Shown here: piece after piece, positions 34,333-42,149 of the stretch
Layout of the letters: every line of letters starts with the position of its first letter
How positions within the stretch are numbered: position 1 is the first letter of the stretch
DNA from: a virus
DNA length: 54,507 nucleotides
Virus record (IMG/VR): IMGVR_UViG_3300045612_000538
Coordinates: 1 to 54,507 of that record
Direction: 5' to 3' (one strand)
Program-made: the position numbers and the translations under genes
Notes under the pieces: generated by a model
What the model was told of the DNA's origin: nothing
Database searches by the model: none
What the model saw: the letters and a program-made list of their open reading frames with translations, nothing else

Positions 34333-34340
34333 GATAAATA
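34333..34340 (+). promoter_or_regulatory. Late promoter box deciding the start at 34347
   Basis: GATAAATA. An ATG touches its end at 34341 and a second in-frame ATG lies at 34347, six bases after the box. Expected transcription starts at 34346, so only the second ATG would be in the mRNA. Confidence 0.65.
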
Positions 34341-34346
34341 ATGTTA

Positions 34347-34778
34347 ATGAAAGGTGATTCCTGTCTGACAAAATTGTTAGAATCTAGTTCTCTTAAGAAA
34401 ATTAGAATAAAAGTAGATCCTAAAGAAATTTCTAAAGCTACAGATTTTAGCAAGTGTAACGGATATGAAGGTTATATTTTAAGAGAAAAATTAGGTAAAA
34501 CAAAGATTATAGTTTTATCCCCGGATTTTCCAGTATTTGATGATATCCCGGTTGAATTTTTAGAAACCATTTTAAACGATCAGAACGTAGATATTGTAGA
34601 TGAATTTAAGTGCTTCGTACACGGTAAGCTGGAGATCAAGGACGGGGACCCTTTAATACAGTGTCTATCTAAAGCTGAAACAATTGAAGACATAGAAGCC
34701 GGTCTCCGTCAAAAAGGATTGGAACCACAGGCTATTTGTGAGCTTTACAGAGATTTTATTTCTAATGAGCAAGTTTAA
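34347..34778 (+). CDS. Hypothetical protein
   Basis: 143 residues, not recognised. It looks alpha/beta with a hydrophobic strand KTKIIVLSPDFPVFDDIP near residue 55 and a helical, acidic C-terminus (ETIEDIEAGLRQKG). The start is ATG 34347 rather than 34341 because of the late box. It overlaps the next gene by 14 bases and is presumably its operon partner. Confidence 0.65.
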   Translation: MKGDSCLTKLLESSSLKKIRIKVDPKEISKATDFSKCNGYEGYILREKLGKTKIIVLSPDFPVFDDIPVEFLETILNDQNVDIVDEFKCFVHGKLEIKDGDPLIQCLSKAETIEDIEAGLRQKGLEPQAICELYRDFISNEQV

Positions 34779-35637
34779 TAAACGAGTAAGCGAGCTTTTA
34801 AATGAAGCAGGCTATACTTCTGCAGCTCTTAAATCTGGAGCAAAATCTTTTGGTAAAAAAGCTTTAAAAGCTTTAAATCCACTTACTCTAGCTAGCAAAG
34901 GAATAGGTGCTTTAGGAACAGCGGTAAAAGGTGCACAAGCAGTTGCAACAGCACCGCAAAAATTTGGTCAAGCATTAAAAGGAGCAGTTGTAGATAATGA
35001 TTATTCCCCTCTTTCAAATTCGTTGGGAAATATATCCCAAAAATTAGGAACAGCAGGAGAGAAGATCAATCAAGGTATATCTGGTGGAATTCAAGCAGTT
35101 AAAACACAAAGAGATCAAGATATACAAAAAAGAGAAAATAAAATTTATCAAGGTTTAATAGGTACAAATAATCCTCCACGCCCTGGAAACAAAATATCTT
35201 TTTATAACGTACCGGGTATGGTAGAAAACGGAATATCTGTAGGTTCTATAAAAGAAGTAAGACCTTACAAAAATGGATATGTATATACTGTAAGAGTTAA
35301 TTCCGGTAAACCAGATGGCCCGGATACGGCTAATATTGTCTATTCAAAAGATAGCTCTTCCGTAGAAGTTTTTTATTCTAAGAAAAATGTTCCAATGCCT
35401 AACTTGACGATGAATACAGTATTGACACCTTCGGGTAAAGGATCGTGGTCAATCTCGCAGCCCGAATACTTAAAACCAGATAGGTCTTCATCTATTAACG
35501 CTACGGACGTCACTAGCGGTACCCTTGAAGTGGGGAAAGATATCGTTTATCGTCAACCAGATGGTAGTTTAGCAAAGGGAGTATACCTCGGCTATAGTGA
35601 CATGACTGGTAAAAAGCTTCGAGTAATAAGAAAATAA
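34765..35637 (+). CDS. Virion-type protein with CTS-like N-terminus and Ala/Gly helices
   Basis: 290 residues, not recognised. MSKFNKRVSELLNEAGY is one of the clearest packaging-type N-termini, with an LNE-A cleavage site. Residues 20-110 are Ala/Gly/Lys-rich amphipathic segments (GAKSFGKKALKALNP, KGIGALGTAVKGAQAVATA), as in membrane-active or DNA-binding peptides. The C-terminal half is beta-rich with repeated Lys-Gly turns. The ATG at 34765 is chosen over an in-frame start 27 bases upstream because it gives the motif-bearing N-terminus. Confidence 0.72.
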   Translation: MSKFNKRVSELLNEAGYTSAALKSGAKSFGKKALKALNPLTLASKGIGALGTAVKGAQAVATAPQKFGQALKGAVVDNDYSPLSNSLGNISQKLGTAGEKINQGISGGIQAVKTQRDQDIQKRENKIYQGLIGTNNPPRPGNKISFYNVPGMVENGISVGSIKEVRPYKNGYVYTVRVNSGKPDGPDTANIVYSKDSSSVEVFYSKKNVPMPNLTMNTVLTPSGKGSWSISQPEYLKPDRSSSINATDVTSGTLEVGKDIVYRQPDGSLAKGVYLGYSDMTGKKLRVIRK

Positions 35638-35745
35638 CTCCCAGAGTTGATTTTTAATCACTTTTTCTTATAATAATATAGGTATAGAAAAGACTGCGTT
35701 TTTTTTTAAGAAGTTGATTGTTTTAGAAATTCTATAATTAATTTT

Positions 35746-36378
35746 ATGAAATATCAGAGTACAAAAATAATTGAACTTGGTAGTTGTGCATTCCGTCAAT
35801 GGAGAGCTGAAAGTCATTGTAAATTTATACACGGATATCGGCTTACAGCAAAGTTTTGGTTTTTTTGTAATGAATTAGACGATAAAGGTTGGGTTGTAGA
35901 TTTCGGTGCATTAGATAACTTGAAAAGCGAGCTACAAAAAATGTTTGATCATACAACTTGTATTGCTTTAGATGATCCATATCTTAAAGAATTTGAAAAT
36001 TTAGCTAAGCTTGGTATTGTTGATTTAAGAGTCTTTCCTTACGGCGTTGGTATTGAAAAGTTTACACGAGAAGCATTTAATATTGCAAACAAAAATGTTA
36101 AAGCAATGACAAATGATCGTTGTTGGGTAACGAGAGTAGAAATGTGGGAGCATGAAAAAAATTCAGCTATATATGAAGAAGCAACAGCCATTACATCTAT
36201 TTCAGTTGGCTCACCAGTACCTGCGATGGTATCTAACTCTGCAGCAGGAGATACATTACAGGAACAACCTCAAGTCAATAACCCGGTAGCTGATAACCCC
36301 CGGGCAGCTCCTTTATATACAAAAAAGAGTTCTGGATATAGTAATTTATTTGGTGGTACTAGTTGGGGAAATAAATGA
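35746..36378 (+). CDS. queD: Divergent QueD (6-carboxytetrahydropterin synthase) with C-terminal extension
   Basis: Second step of preQ0 synthesis. 210 residues; the PTPS/QueD core is residues 1-150. It reads SCAFRQWRAESHCKFIHGYRL where typical QueD has AAH...C...LHGH. The catalytic Cys and one His are kept, but the first Zn His is replaced by FRQW and the last by Tyr. DDKGWVVDFG and FDHTTCIALDDP are conserved. Residues 150-210 are an extra Ser/Asn/Pro-rich tail. TATAATTA lies five bases before the ATG, so it too looks leaderless. Confidence 0.85.
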   Translation: MKYQSTKIIELGSCAFRQWRAESHCKFIHGYRLTAKFWFFCNELDDKGWVVDFGALDNLKSELQKMFDHTTCIALDDPYLKEFENLAKLGIVDLRVFPYGVGIEKFTREAFNIANKNVKAMTNDRCWVTRVEMWEHEKNSAIYEEATAITSISVGSPVPAMVSNSAAGDTLQEQPQVNNPVADNPRAAPLYTKKSSGYSNLFGGTSWGNK

Positions 36379-36575
36379 GTCAAGATAAAAAGCCGATCGA
36401 TGCAGAGATTAAGCAGCAGCTTTACGGTGGGGAAATAACCGATCATTATCCTAAACTTCAAGATAAACTACCTTATAAAAACGATAATGAAGCATTAGAA
36501 GATATCTATTCAAAAATTCAACAAAAACAAAAAAACATTTTAAAAAATAAAAACGTTATGATAAAGAAAAAATAA
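36375..36575 (+). CDS. Hypothetical small protein after queD
   Basis: 66 residues, not recognised. It is charged and helical, with an N-terminal KPIDAEIKQQLYGGEITDHY and a Lys-rich end. Its ATG overlaps the queD stop (ATGA), so it is translated with queD. It may be an accessory of that enzyme, by context only. Confidence 0.6.
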   Translation: MSQDKKPIDAEIKQQLYGGEITDHYPKLQDKLPYKNDNEALEDIYSKIQQKQKNILKNKNVMIKKK

Positions 36576-36615
36576 TTGAGTATATTTCTGGGTAAACCCT
36601 AGCTGTCTCACCTAA

Positions 36616-37362
36616 CTATTTATTTTTTATAGTAGCTATAATTTTTACAATAAATTTTAATAGTTTACTTCTTGTTATATCGTCTTCTGTAAAATGAAAT
36701 GAATGTATTCCTTGTGCACGACTTTCATCAAAATCGAATGCTTTCATTATTTTTTCGAATCCAGATTTACTAATATCAGACTGTAAAGAATCTCCTATTA
36801 CGAATAACTTACAATTTTTCCCGTAGCGTGTCAAAATAGTAACAAGTTCGCTTTGTTCTAAATTTTGAGCTTCATCTACTATTACGACACTGTTCATAAA
36901 AGTTGAGCCTCTTAAAAAATTTACCGGAATACTTTTAACATAATCATTCTCAAACAAAACGTTTGTTAGTTGTTTACCTATTAATTCATCGCATTTTTCT
37001 ATTAATGGCAAACTCCAAGGTTTAAATTTTTCATCAACCTCTCCTGGTAGACTTCCTAATTTCCTTGTAGCAGATTCTACTATACTTCTTATGTAAATTA
37101 TTTCGTCTATCTTCTTTTCTTTTAACATTGTTAGCGCAACATATACCGCACAATAAGTTTTAGATGATCCTGCTGGCCCGTCACAAAAAATAATATGTGA
37201 TGAATCGTCAAAAGCCTTTTCAACAAAAGCTTTATGGCGGTCGTTAAAATGAAATTTTTGATCAATTCTAAAATTTAAAAAAATATCAGGTTTAATTATA
37301 CTGTTTTCTTCGCGAACGTGTTTTTTGGCAGCTTTTTTAAGCTGTCTGTCCTTCTTTGACAT
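36616..37362 (-). CDS. phoH: PhoH-like ATPase
   Basis: 248 residues. Walker A is DGPAGSSKT at residues 61-69, followed by IIYIRSIVESATRKLGSLPGEVDEKF, the hallmark PhoH segment, Walker B VVIVDEAQNL and the C-terminal LFVIGDSLQSD. PhoH proteins are widespread in marine T4-like phages; proposed roles involve RNA metabolism or phosphate stress, but the function is not settled. It is a single minus-strand gene between queD and queE. Confidence 0.93.
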   Translation of the reverse strand: MSKKDRQLKKAAKKHVREENSIIKPDIFLNFRIDQKFHFNDRHKAFVEKAFDDSSHIIFCDGPAGSSKTYCAVYVALTMLKEKKIDEIIYIRSIVESATRKLGSLPGEVDEKFKPWSLPLIEKCDELIGKQLTNVLFENDYVKSIPVNFLRGSTFMNSVVIVDEAQNLEQSELVTILTRYGKNCKLFVIGDSLQSDISKSGFEKIMKAFDFDESRAQGIHSFHFTEDDITRSKLLKFIVKIIATIKNK

Positions 37363-37409
37363 CTGTTAATATTTAATGTTTTTTTGTAGTTTATTTTTTG
37401 CTTCTTGCA

Positions 37410-37417
37410 TATAAATT
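37410..37417 (+). promoter_or_regulatory. Probable late-like promoter box before queE
   Basis: TATAAATT, six bases before the ATG at 37424; one mismatch to the late consensus, same spacing as the exact boxes. Confidence 0.45.
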
Positions 37418-37423
37418 TTATAG

Positions 37424-38167
37424 ATGAATGAAAATTCTTACATTTTTTTAAGTGATGATAGAATTTTTTATACTATTGAAGGGGAGGGTGAGTATGTAGG
37501 GAGACCTTCTGTTTTTATGCGATTATCTATGTGTAATCTTACATGTAGAGGGTTTGCATCATCAGATTCACCTCATGGTTGCGATAGCTTTATTAGCTGG
37601 TCTGTAAAAAATCGTATGACTTTTGATGAAATTTTTGATTACATGTCACAAAATAGTTATAACTGTAATTTAAAAGACGGTGCTATATGGAAGATAACTG
37701 GGGGTGAACCTCTTATTCAACAAAAAAATCTATTAGGATTAGTACAAGCCTTTAAAGATCGATATGGCTTTACACCTCATATCGACTTTGAAACAAATGC
37801 TACTATTATGCCCGATTCAGAATGGAAAGATAAATGGGGTGCAACGTTTACAACATCTCCAAAGCTTTCTAACAACGGTGATCCTGTAGAGAAACGCTAT
37901 AAGCCTGAAGTATTAAAATGGCATGCTAAAAATAATTCTGGTTTTAAATTTGTAGTTAGCGGTGAAGATGAAGTAAAAGAAATATTAGAAAAATACGTAT
38001 ATGAGTGTATTGTACCGGTAAATCGAATATGGCTTATGCCTTGTTGTGGAAGCCGCGAAGAACATACACAACAAAGTTCGATTGTTGCAGATTTATGTAA
38101 GAAATATAATTTTAAGTTTAGTCCGAGGTTGCAGTTAGTTATTTGGAATAAAGCACTTAAGGTTTAA
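37424..38167 (+). CDS. queE: 7-carboxy-7-deazaguanine synthase QueE
   Basis: Radical SAM enzyme, third step of preQ0 synthesis. 247 residues. It shows FYTIEGEGEYVGRPSVFMRL, the typical QueE opening, then cysteines as C-x3-C-x11-C (CNLTCRGFASSDSPHGCD), a stretched version of the usual CxxxCxxC. ITGGEPLIQ is the SAM-binding GGEP motif and IDFETNAT follows. The stretch between the last cysteines occurs in known QueE variants. The 3' end overlaps the convergent methyltransferase by 11 bases. Confidence 0.93.
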   Translation: MNENSYIFLSDDRIFYTIEGEGEYVGRPSVFMRLSMCNLTCRGFASSDSPHGCDSFISWSVKNRMTFDEIFDYMSQNSYNCNLKDGAIWKITGGEPLIQQKNLLGLVQAFKDRYGFTPHIDFETNATIMPDSEWKDKWGATFTTSPKLSNNGDPVEKRYKPEVLKWHAKNNSGFKFVVSGEDEVKEILEKYVYECIVPVNRIWLMPCCGSREEHTQQSSIVADLCKKYNFKFSPRLQLVIWNKALKV

Positions 38168-38852
38168 TAAATCTACCAAACCACGTTCCCCACATAAATA
38201 CTCCAAACGGTTCTAATTTTTTTTCCTGCACTAGCTTATCAACAGATTGTCTGACTAATTTACTTTTTTCATCCGAACTAACATAGTCATCTATTACAAC
38301 TATACACTTATTTACCATTAGTTCTGAAAATTGATTAATATCTCTCTCAATGTGACCGTCAGAATCAATTAAAATTAAATCTATTTCCTGTAATAATGAG
38401 TTAATTTTTTTAACACTATTTTCATCATATGATTTACTTAGTACTAAAGATATTTTTTTATCCACACCCCATTCAACAATATTATTAATAAAGTCATCTA
38501 TAATACTGTTAGAAGGTAAAAAGGGGTGGTTTAATTCGCTGCCACCAGACTCAACAGCAACTACTGGTACACAAGCTTCAAGAGACATTGCTATAGTTCC
38601 ACCGCCCACATAAGCTCCTAAATCTAATATACCCTTTTTAGATAGTTTACCAAAAAGTTTAAGTAGAAATAAAGTATCATTATGAAGCATAGAAATAGCT
38701 TTTAACTGTTTAATTATTTTTAATTTTTCTAAATTATTAGAAACACTAAAAACATATTCATATAAATTATCAATTATTATGTCAGGGTAACTTTTTTCTA
38801 TTTTTTTTTCTAGTGAAATTACATCTAATGACTCGAAATTATTCACATACAT
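38157..38852 (-). CDS. SAM-dependent methyltransferase
   Basis: 231 residues from the ATG at 38852; a TTG at 38879 could add nine. SAM-binding motif I is ILDLGAYVGGGTIAMS near residue 75, an acidic strand VVAVESGG follows, and DLILIDSDGHIERDINQF marks motif IV as in O-methyltransferases of the Methyltransf_24 type. GDxG-type family residues suggest a small-molecule or sugar substrate. It is isolated from the glycan operon by 2 kb. Confidence 0.75.
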   Translation of the reverse strand: MYVNNFESLDVISLEKKIEKSYPDIIIDNLYEYVFSVSNNLEKLKIIKQLKAISMLHNDTLFLLKLFGKLSKKGILDLGAYVGGGTIAMSLEACVPVVAVESGGSELNHPFLPSNSIIDDFINNIVEWGVDKKISLVLSKSYDENSVKKINSLLQEIDLILIDSDGHIERDINQFSELMVNKCIVVIDDYVSSDEKSKLVRQSVDKLVQEKKLEPFGVFMWGTWFGRFIKP

Positions 38853-38892
38853 ATTTACTAGAAATCTTAATCTTATCAAATAAAATATAGAA

Positions 38893-39648
38893 ATGCGAAT
38901 TGCAATTTGTGGATCTGCTTGCCAGGGTAAATCGACTTTAATAAATGATATTATTAATAATTGGCCAATGTATAAAAAATCAGACGAATCTTATAGGCAA
39001 GTTATAAAAGAGGAAAAGCTTAAAATAAACAAAGGAGTAAATCAGGAAGGTCAATGGAAAATTTTAAATTGTCTTATAAATGATGTTCAAAAAACTAGTA
39101 AAGGTGAAAAAATACTTTTTGATCGCTGTCCGTTAGATAATTTAGTTTATTCTCTTTGGAGTAATGGAAAAGGTAGTTCTGATATAGATGATGAATTTAT
39201 AAAAAAATGTATCCCTCTAGTTAAAGAAAGCATGAAATTCATAGATATAATTTTCTTTATTCCAATTACTAAGGCAGCACCTGTAAAGCTTGAGAAAAAA
39301 GCTACTCGAGAAATTGATCGGCTTTTTATTGAAGAAATAGATAACATCTTTAAAGCAATTTCATATCAGGCTAATCAAAATAAATCTCCTTTTTTTGATC
39401 CAGCAGATAGGCCTCCAATTATTGAAATATTTGGTAAACCAGAAGAGCGTATTCAAATGATTAAGTTTTATCTCGGTCAAGATGGTGATTTAATTGATTC
39501 TGATGAAAGTGTATTAAGTTTTGAAAATCTTAGTGAAATGCAGTCTTTACTTGAAACTCAACAGAATATTAGTAATGAAGAAAAACAAGAAAAGAAAATT
39601 AAGGAGCAGATCATGGTAAACAATAAATATTTACGTGACAAAATTTAA
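38893..39648 (+). CDS. P-loop kinase/ATPase, NadR-like
   Basis: 251 residues. The P-loop is GSACQGKST at residues 7-15, followed by a kinase-like lid region and ILFDRCPLDNLVYSLW, the DRxxxD pattern shared by deoxynucleoside and nicotinamide-riboside kinases (AAA_28/NadR type). The C-terminal 50 residues are helical and acidic. A role in nucleotide or NAD salvage is plausible, particularly with the NMNAT-like gene at 31014, but the substrate is not readable. AATAAAAT lies six bases before the ATG. Confidence 0.65.
   Translation: MRIAICGSACQGKSTLINDIINNWPMYKKSDESYRQVIKEEKLKINKGVNQEGQWKILNCLINDVQKTSKGEKILFDRCPLDNLVYSLWSNGKGSSDIDDEFIKKCIPLVKESMKFIDIIFFIPITKAAPVKLEKKATREIDRLFIEEIDNIFKAISYQANQNKSPFFDPADRPPIIEIFGKPEERIQMIKFYLGQDGDLIDSDESVLSFENLSEMQSLLETQQNISNEEKQEKKIKEQIMVNNKYLRDKI
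39622..39629 (+). promoter_or_regulatory. Late promoter box inside the upstream gene
   Basis: AATAAATA, five bases before the GTG at 39635, lying within the end of the P-loop kinase gene. The predicted +1 is the G of the GTG. Confidence 0.7.
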
Positions 39649-39853
39649 TGACAAGTTTGAACAATTATTGGAAAGCTACCCTACTTCCGTAAGAATAGTG
39701 AAAAGGGAGTTTTATCCTAAAAATTTTAAGCTTTCAGAAAACTTTATTAAAGCTTTTAGAGACGAATACAAAAGACTTGTAGATGAAGGGCACGATAAAA
39801 GAAATGCTTTAAGAAAAATTAATAAAGCATTATTTTTTCACACCAGAGCTTAA
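39635..39853 (+). CDS. Small virion-type protein with CTS-like N-terminus
   Basis: 72 residues, not recognised. MTKFNDKFEQLLESYP has the packaging pattern with an LLE-S site; the remaining 56 residues are basic and helical (RNALRKINKALFFHTRA), typical of an internal head protein. It starts within the upstream gene's coding end, driven by its own late box. It overlaps the convergent structural gene by 4 bases. Confidence 0.75.
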   Translation: MTKFNDKFEQLLESYPTSVRIVKREFYPKNFKLSENFIKAFRDEYKRLVDEGHDKRNALRKINKALFFHTRA

Positions 39854-40563
39854 AAGAATTTTGTAACTTTGTATTTAAATCCAAGATTAAAATTCAATCT
39901 ATGAGCCTGGGTGTGATATACATCGAATGAAAAGCAGTTGTTTGCCGCGGGTAAAATATTAGTAACGTATAGTGTACCAGAAAGTAGGGGCATTACTGAA
40001 GTATAAGCAGGATTTAAAACTAAATTAATATCAGCTTCAAGAACATCTGTATAAGCTAAATTTGCAGGTAAAGGATTAGAAACTGTTACTGTTTGATATT
40101 GATTGTTAGATTGTATTATACCAGTTCCATAAGCAACATAAACGCTAGTAAAAATATTATCTAAATAAGAAGTAACGGCCGGAACAAAATTAGTTTTTAT
40201 ATCATTGTATTCAGGTGAACCAACAATATAATCTGCACTCATACAAATACCACCTGTGTATATAAACTTATTATAATAGCTGTTTACCAAAGATGCACCT
40301 GTTCGTCCATTTGAACAAAAATTATTTGCTGAAATATTAGCTGCTAAAGTAATTGAGTTTGCAAAAATATCTTGCGCACAAGTAGTGCCCATTATAGTGG
40401 CATTTTTACCTGTATCTGTCTTTACAACATTTAAATTCTCAAACGTTATTGTGTTGGTACCTTGTTCTGTCTGTACTATAAGTAAGTCCCCCTCCACCAA
40501 TTCGGGAACTGCAGGGAGTTGAGAAATATTAACAAAATTACTATTTGACGCGTTGATTGCCAT
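39850..40563 (-). CDS. Putative structural (fibre-like) protein
   Basis: 237 residues. The N-terminal pattern NFVNISQLPAVPELVEGDLL then IVQTEQGTNTITFENL is typical of phage structural fibre or decoration proteins I have seen annotated. The rest is Asn/Thr/Ser/Val-rich with beta-strand alternation and repeated AAN elements. Cysteines are few and scattered. Its ATG is seven bases downstream of TATAAATA, as expected for a late structural gene. The exact role in the virion is unknown. Confidence 0.65.
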   Translation of the reverse strand: MAINASNSNFVNISQLPAVPELVEGDLLIVQTEQGTNTITFENLNVVKTDTGKNATIMGTTCAQDIFANSITLAANISANNFCSNGRTGASLVNSYYNKFIYTGGICMSADYIVGSPEYNDIKTNFVPAVTSYLDNIFTSVYVAYGTGIIQSNNQYQTVTVSNPLPANLAYTDVLEADINLVLNPAYTSVMPLLSGTLYVTNILPAANNCFSFDVYHTQAHRLNFNLGFKYKVTKFF

Positions 40564-40569
40564 CTATAG

Positions 40570-40577
40570 TATTTATA
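40570..40577 (-). promoter_or_regulatory. Late promoter box
   Basis: Exact TATAAATA (followed by CTATAG) on the minus strand, six bases before the ATG at 40563. Confidence 0.75.
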
Positions 40578-40597
40578 TTAAAATATTAAAAGCCCAT

Positions 40598-41416
40598 ATG
40601 AATAAAATCGGTGTAGGTATAGTTACATGTAATCGGCCTACATTCTTTCTTAAAAGTTTAATGAGTATACCCGATTCAATTACAGATATTGTCGTGGTTA
40701 ATGATGGTGATGACTTCGCTGATATTGACAAATTATATAAAAAGAAAAGTTTTATGTATCTTCATAACAGTACAAATTTAGGTGTAGGTAAATCAAAAAA
40801 TAAGTTAATGCGTTATTTATTGAGTAATAATTGTGATCATATTTTTATTATAGAAGACGATATTGTTGTTAAAGATCCTGAAGTGTTTAATGCATATACT
40901 AAAGCTAGAAATAAGACTGGTATTCAACATTTTAATTTCGGCTATCACGGTCCTGCTAATAAAGCAGGTATTTCTGGAGGCAAGCCAGTTCCAAGATTTA
41001 TAGTAGATTATGGGGATATCAAAATCGCAATTAACATGCATAGTGTAGGTGCTTTTTGTTATTATACAAAAGAAGTGTTAAATAAAGTTGGTTTAATTGA
41101 TGAAGATTATACTAATGCTTTTGAGCATGTAGATCATGATTACAGAATTGCAAAAGCTGGCTTTGGTACACCTTATTGGAATTTTGCTGATATAGCAAAT
41201 AGCTGTGATTATCTAGAAGAAATAGAGTGCTCAGAACACAGTAGTGCTATACGCCCTAGAAAAGATTGGCAGAAAAATATTCAAGAAGGTGCATTAATAT
41301 TTCAAAAGAAACATGGATATTTACCCTCATGGCAGAACGCTGTACCCGATACACCACAAGATACGGTCAAAGAAATTTTAAAAGTCATTTATAAGAAACA
41401 TGCAATCCGAACTTGA
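40598..41416 (+). CDS. GT2-type glycosyltransferase
   Basis: 272 residues. GVGIVTCNRPTFFLKSL opens a GT-A family 2 fold, with TDIVVVNDGDD, NLGVGKSKN and IIEDDIVV as the DxD-like metal site. VDHDYRIAKAGFGTPYW is the acceptor-side motif. It is the first gene of the eight-gene glycan operon. The ATG at 40598 gives MNKIG; longer frames upstream run through the late box of the divergent gene and are rejected. Confidence 0.8.
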   Translation: MNKIGVGIVTCNRPTFFLKSLMSIPDSITDIVVVNDGDDFADIDKLYKKKSFMYLHNSTNLGVGKSKNKLMRYLLSNNCDHIFIIEDDIVVKDPEVFNAYTKARNKTGIQHFNFGYHGPANKAGISGGKPVPRFIVDYGDIKIAINMHSVGAFCYYTKEVLNKVGLIDEDYTNAFEHVDHDYRIAKAGFGTPYWNFADIANSCDYLEEIECSEHSSAIRPRKDWQKNIQEGALIFQKKHGYLPSWQNAVPDTPQDTVKEILKVIYKKHAIRT

Positions 41417-42149
41417 TATTTTAATTCCTGTTTCAATTGATCACGAGGATAGACTGAGAAACTTGTCTATAGTTTTAAACTATTTAACCAAAGCTAGGTT
41501 TAAAAATGTATATGTTCGAGAATATTATAAAGAAGAACCTAAGGCTAAAAATTTACTACAACAATATACTCAATATAAATACACTTCTTTTAAAAATGAA
41601 AAGGATTATTTTAATAAGATGAAATGTATTAATGAATTGTTTGATTTTACTAGCAATCAAATTGCTTGTTGGTATGACGTCGACGTATTAGTAAATAAAA
41701 AAAGTCTTATTGATTCAATAATATTGATTAAGGAAGGTAAATATGATATTGTTTACCCTTATGATGGTAAATTTTATGATATATCTGCAGAAACCGTTAA
41801 AAAACTAGTAACTGATTTAAATACACCTATAGAACTTAAGGAATGTATTTTATTCAATAAAAGTTCTTGGGGAGGATGTGCCGTATTTTCTAGCAATGCT
41901 TTCTTAAGAGGCGGTAAATGTAATCCTAATTTTAAAAATGTTGGTTATGACGATGATGAATTTTTAATGCGGTTCAGACGTCTTGGATTTAACATTGGTA
42001 GAACTGATGGTGTATTATTACACCTAAATCACTTTAGAGGTAACACATCGTTTAATTATAATGACTATACGCAAGATAATATTAATGAAGTTACAAAAGT
42101 TACACATATACCTCTTGAAGAATTAAAACAGTATATTAAGAAATGGTAA
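41400..42149 (+). CDS. GT-A glycosyltransferase, GT7-like C-terminus
   Basis: 249 residues. DILIPVSIDHEDRLRNL at the start and IACWYDVDVLV near residue 95 give the donor-binding DxD. WGGCAVFSSNAFLRGGKCNP then YDDDEFLMRFRRLGFNIGR match the galactosyltransferase 7 C-terminal motif, which favours a galactose or hexosamine donor. It overlaps the upstream gene by 17 bases. Confidence 0.72.
   Translation: MQSELDILIPVSIDHEDRLRNLSIVLNYLTKARFKNVYVREYYKEEPKAKNLLQQYTQYKYTSFKNEKDYFNKMKCINELFDFTSNQIACWYDVDVLVNKKSLIDSIILIKEGKYDIVYPYDGKFYDISAETVKKLVTDLNTPIELKECILFNKSSWGGCAVFSSNAFLRGGKCNPNFKNVGYDDDEFLMRFRRLGFNIGRTDGVLLHLNHFRGNTSFNYNDYTQDNINEVTKVTHIPLEELKQYIKKW

Noticed and set aside
34298-34453. 52-codon N-terminal extension of FolE
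   Set aside because: It runs through the divergent promoter region and has no FolE similarity; the ATG at 34297 gives the normal family start.
36586-36603. CTGGGTAAACCCTAG small palindrome after the gene at 36375
   Set aside because: The loop would be only about two bases and no T tract follows.
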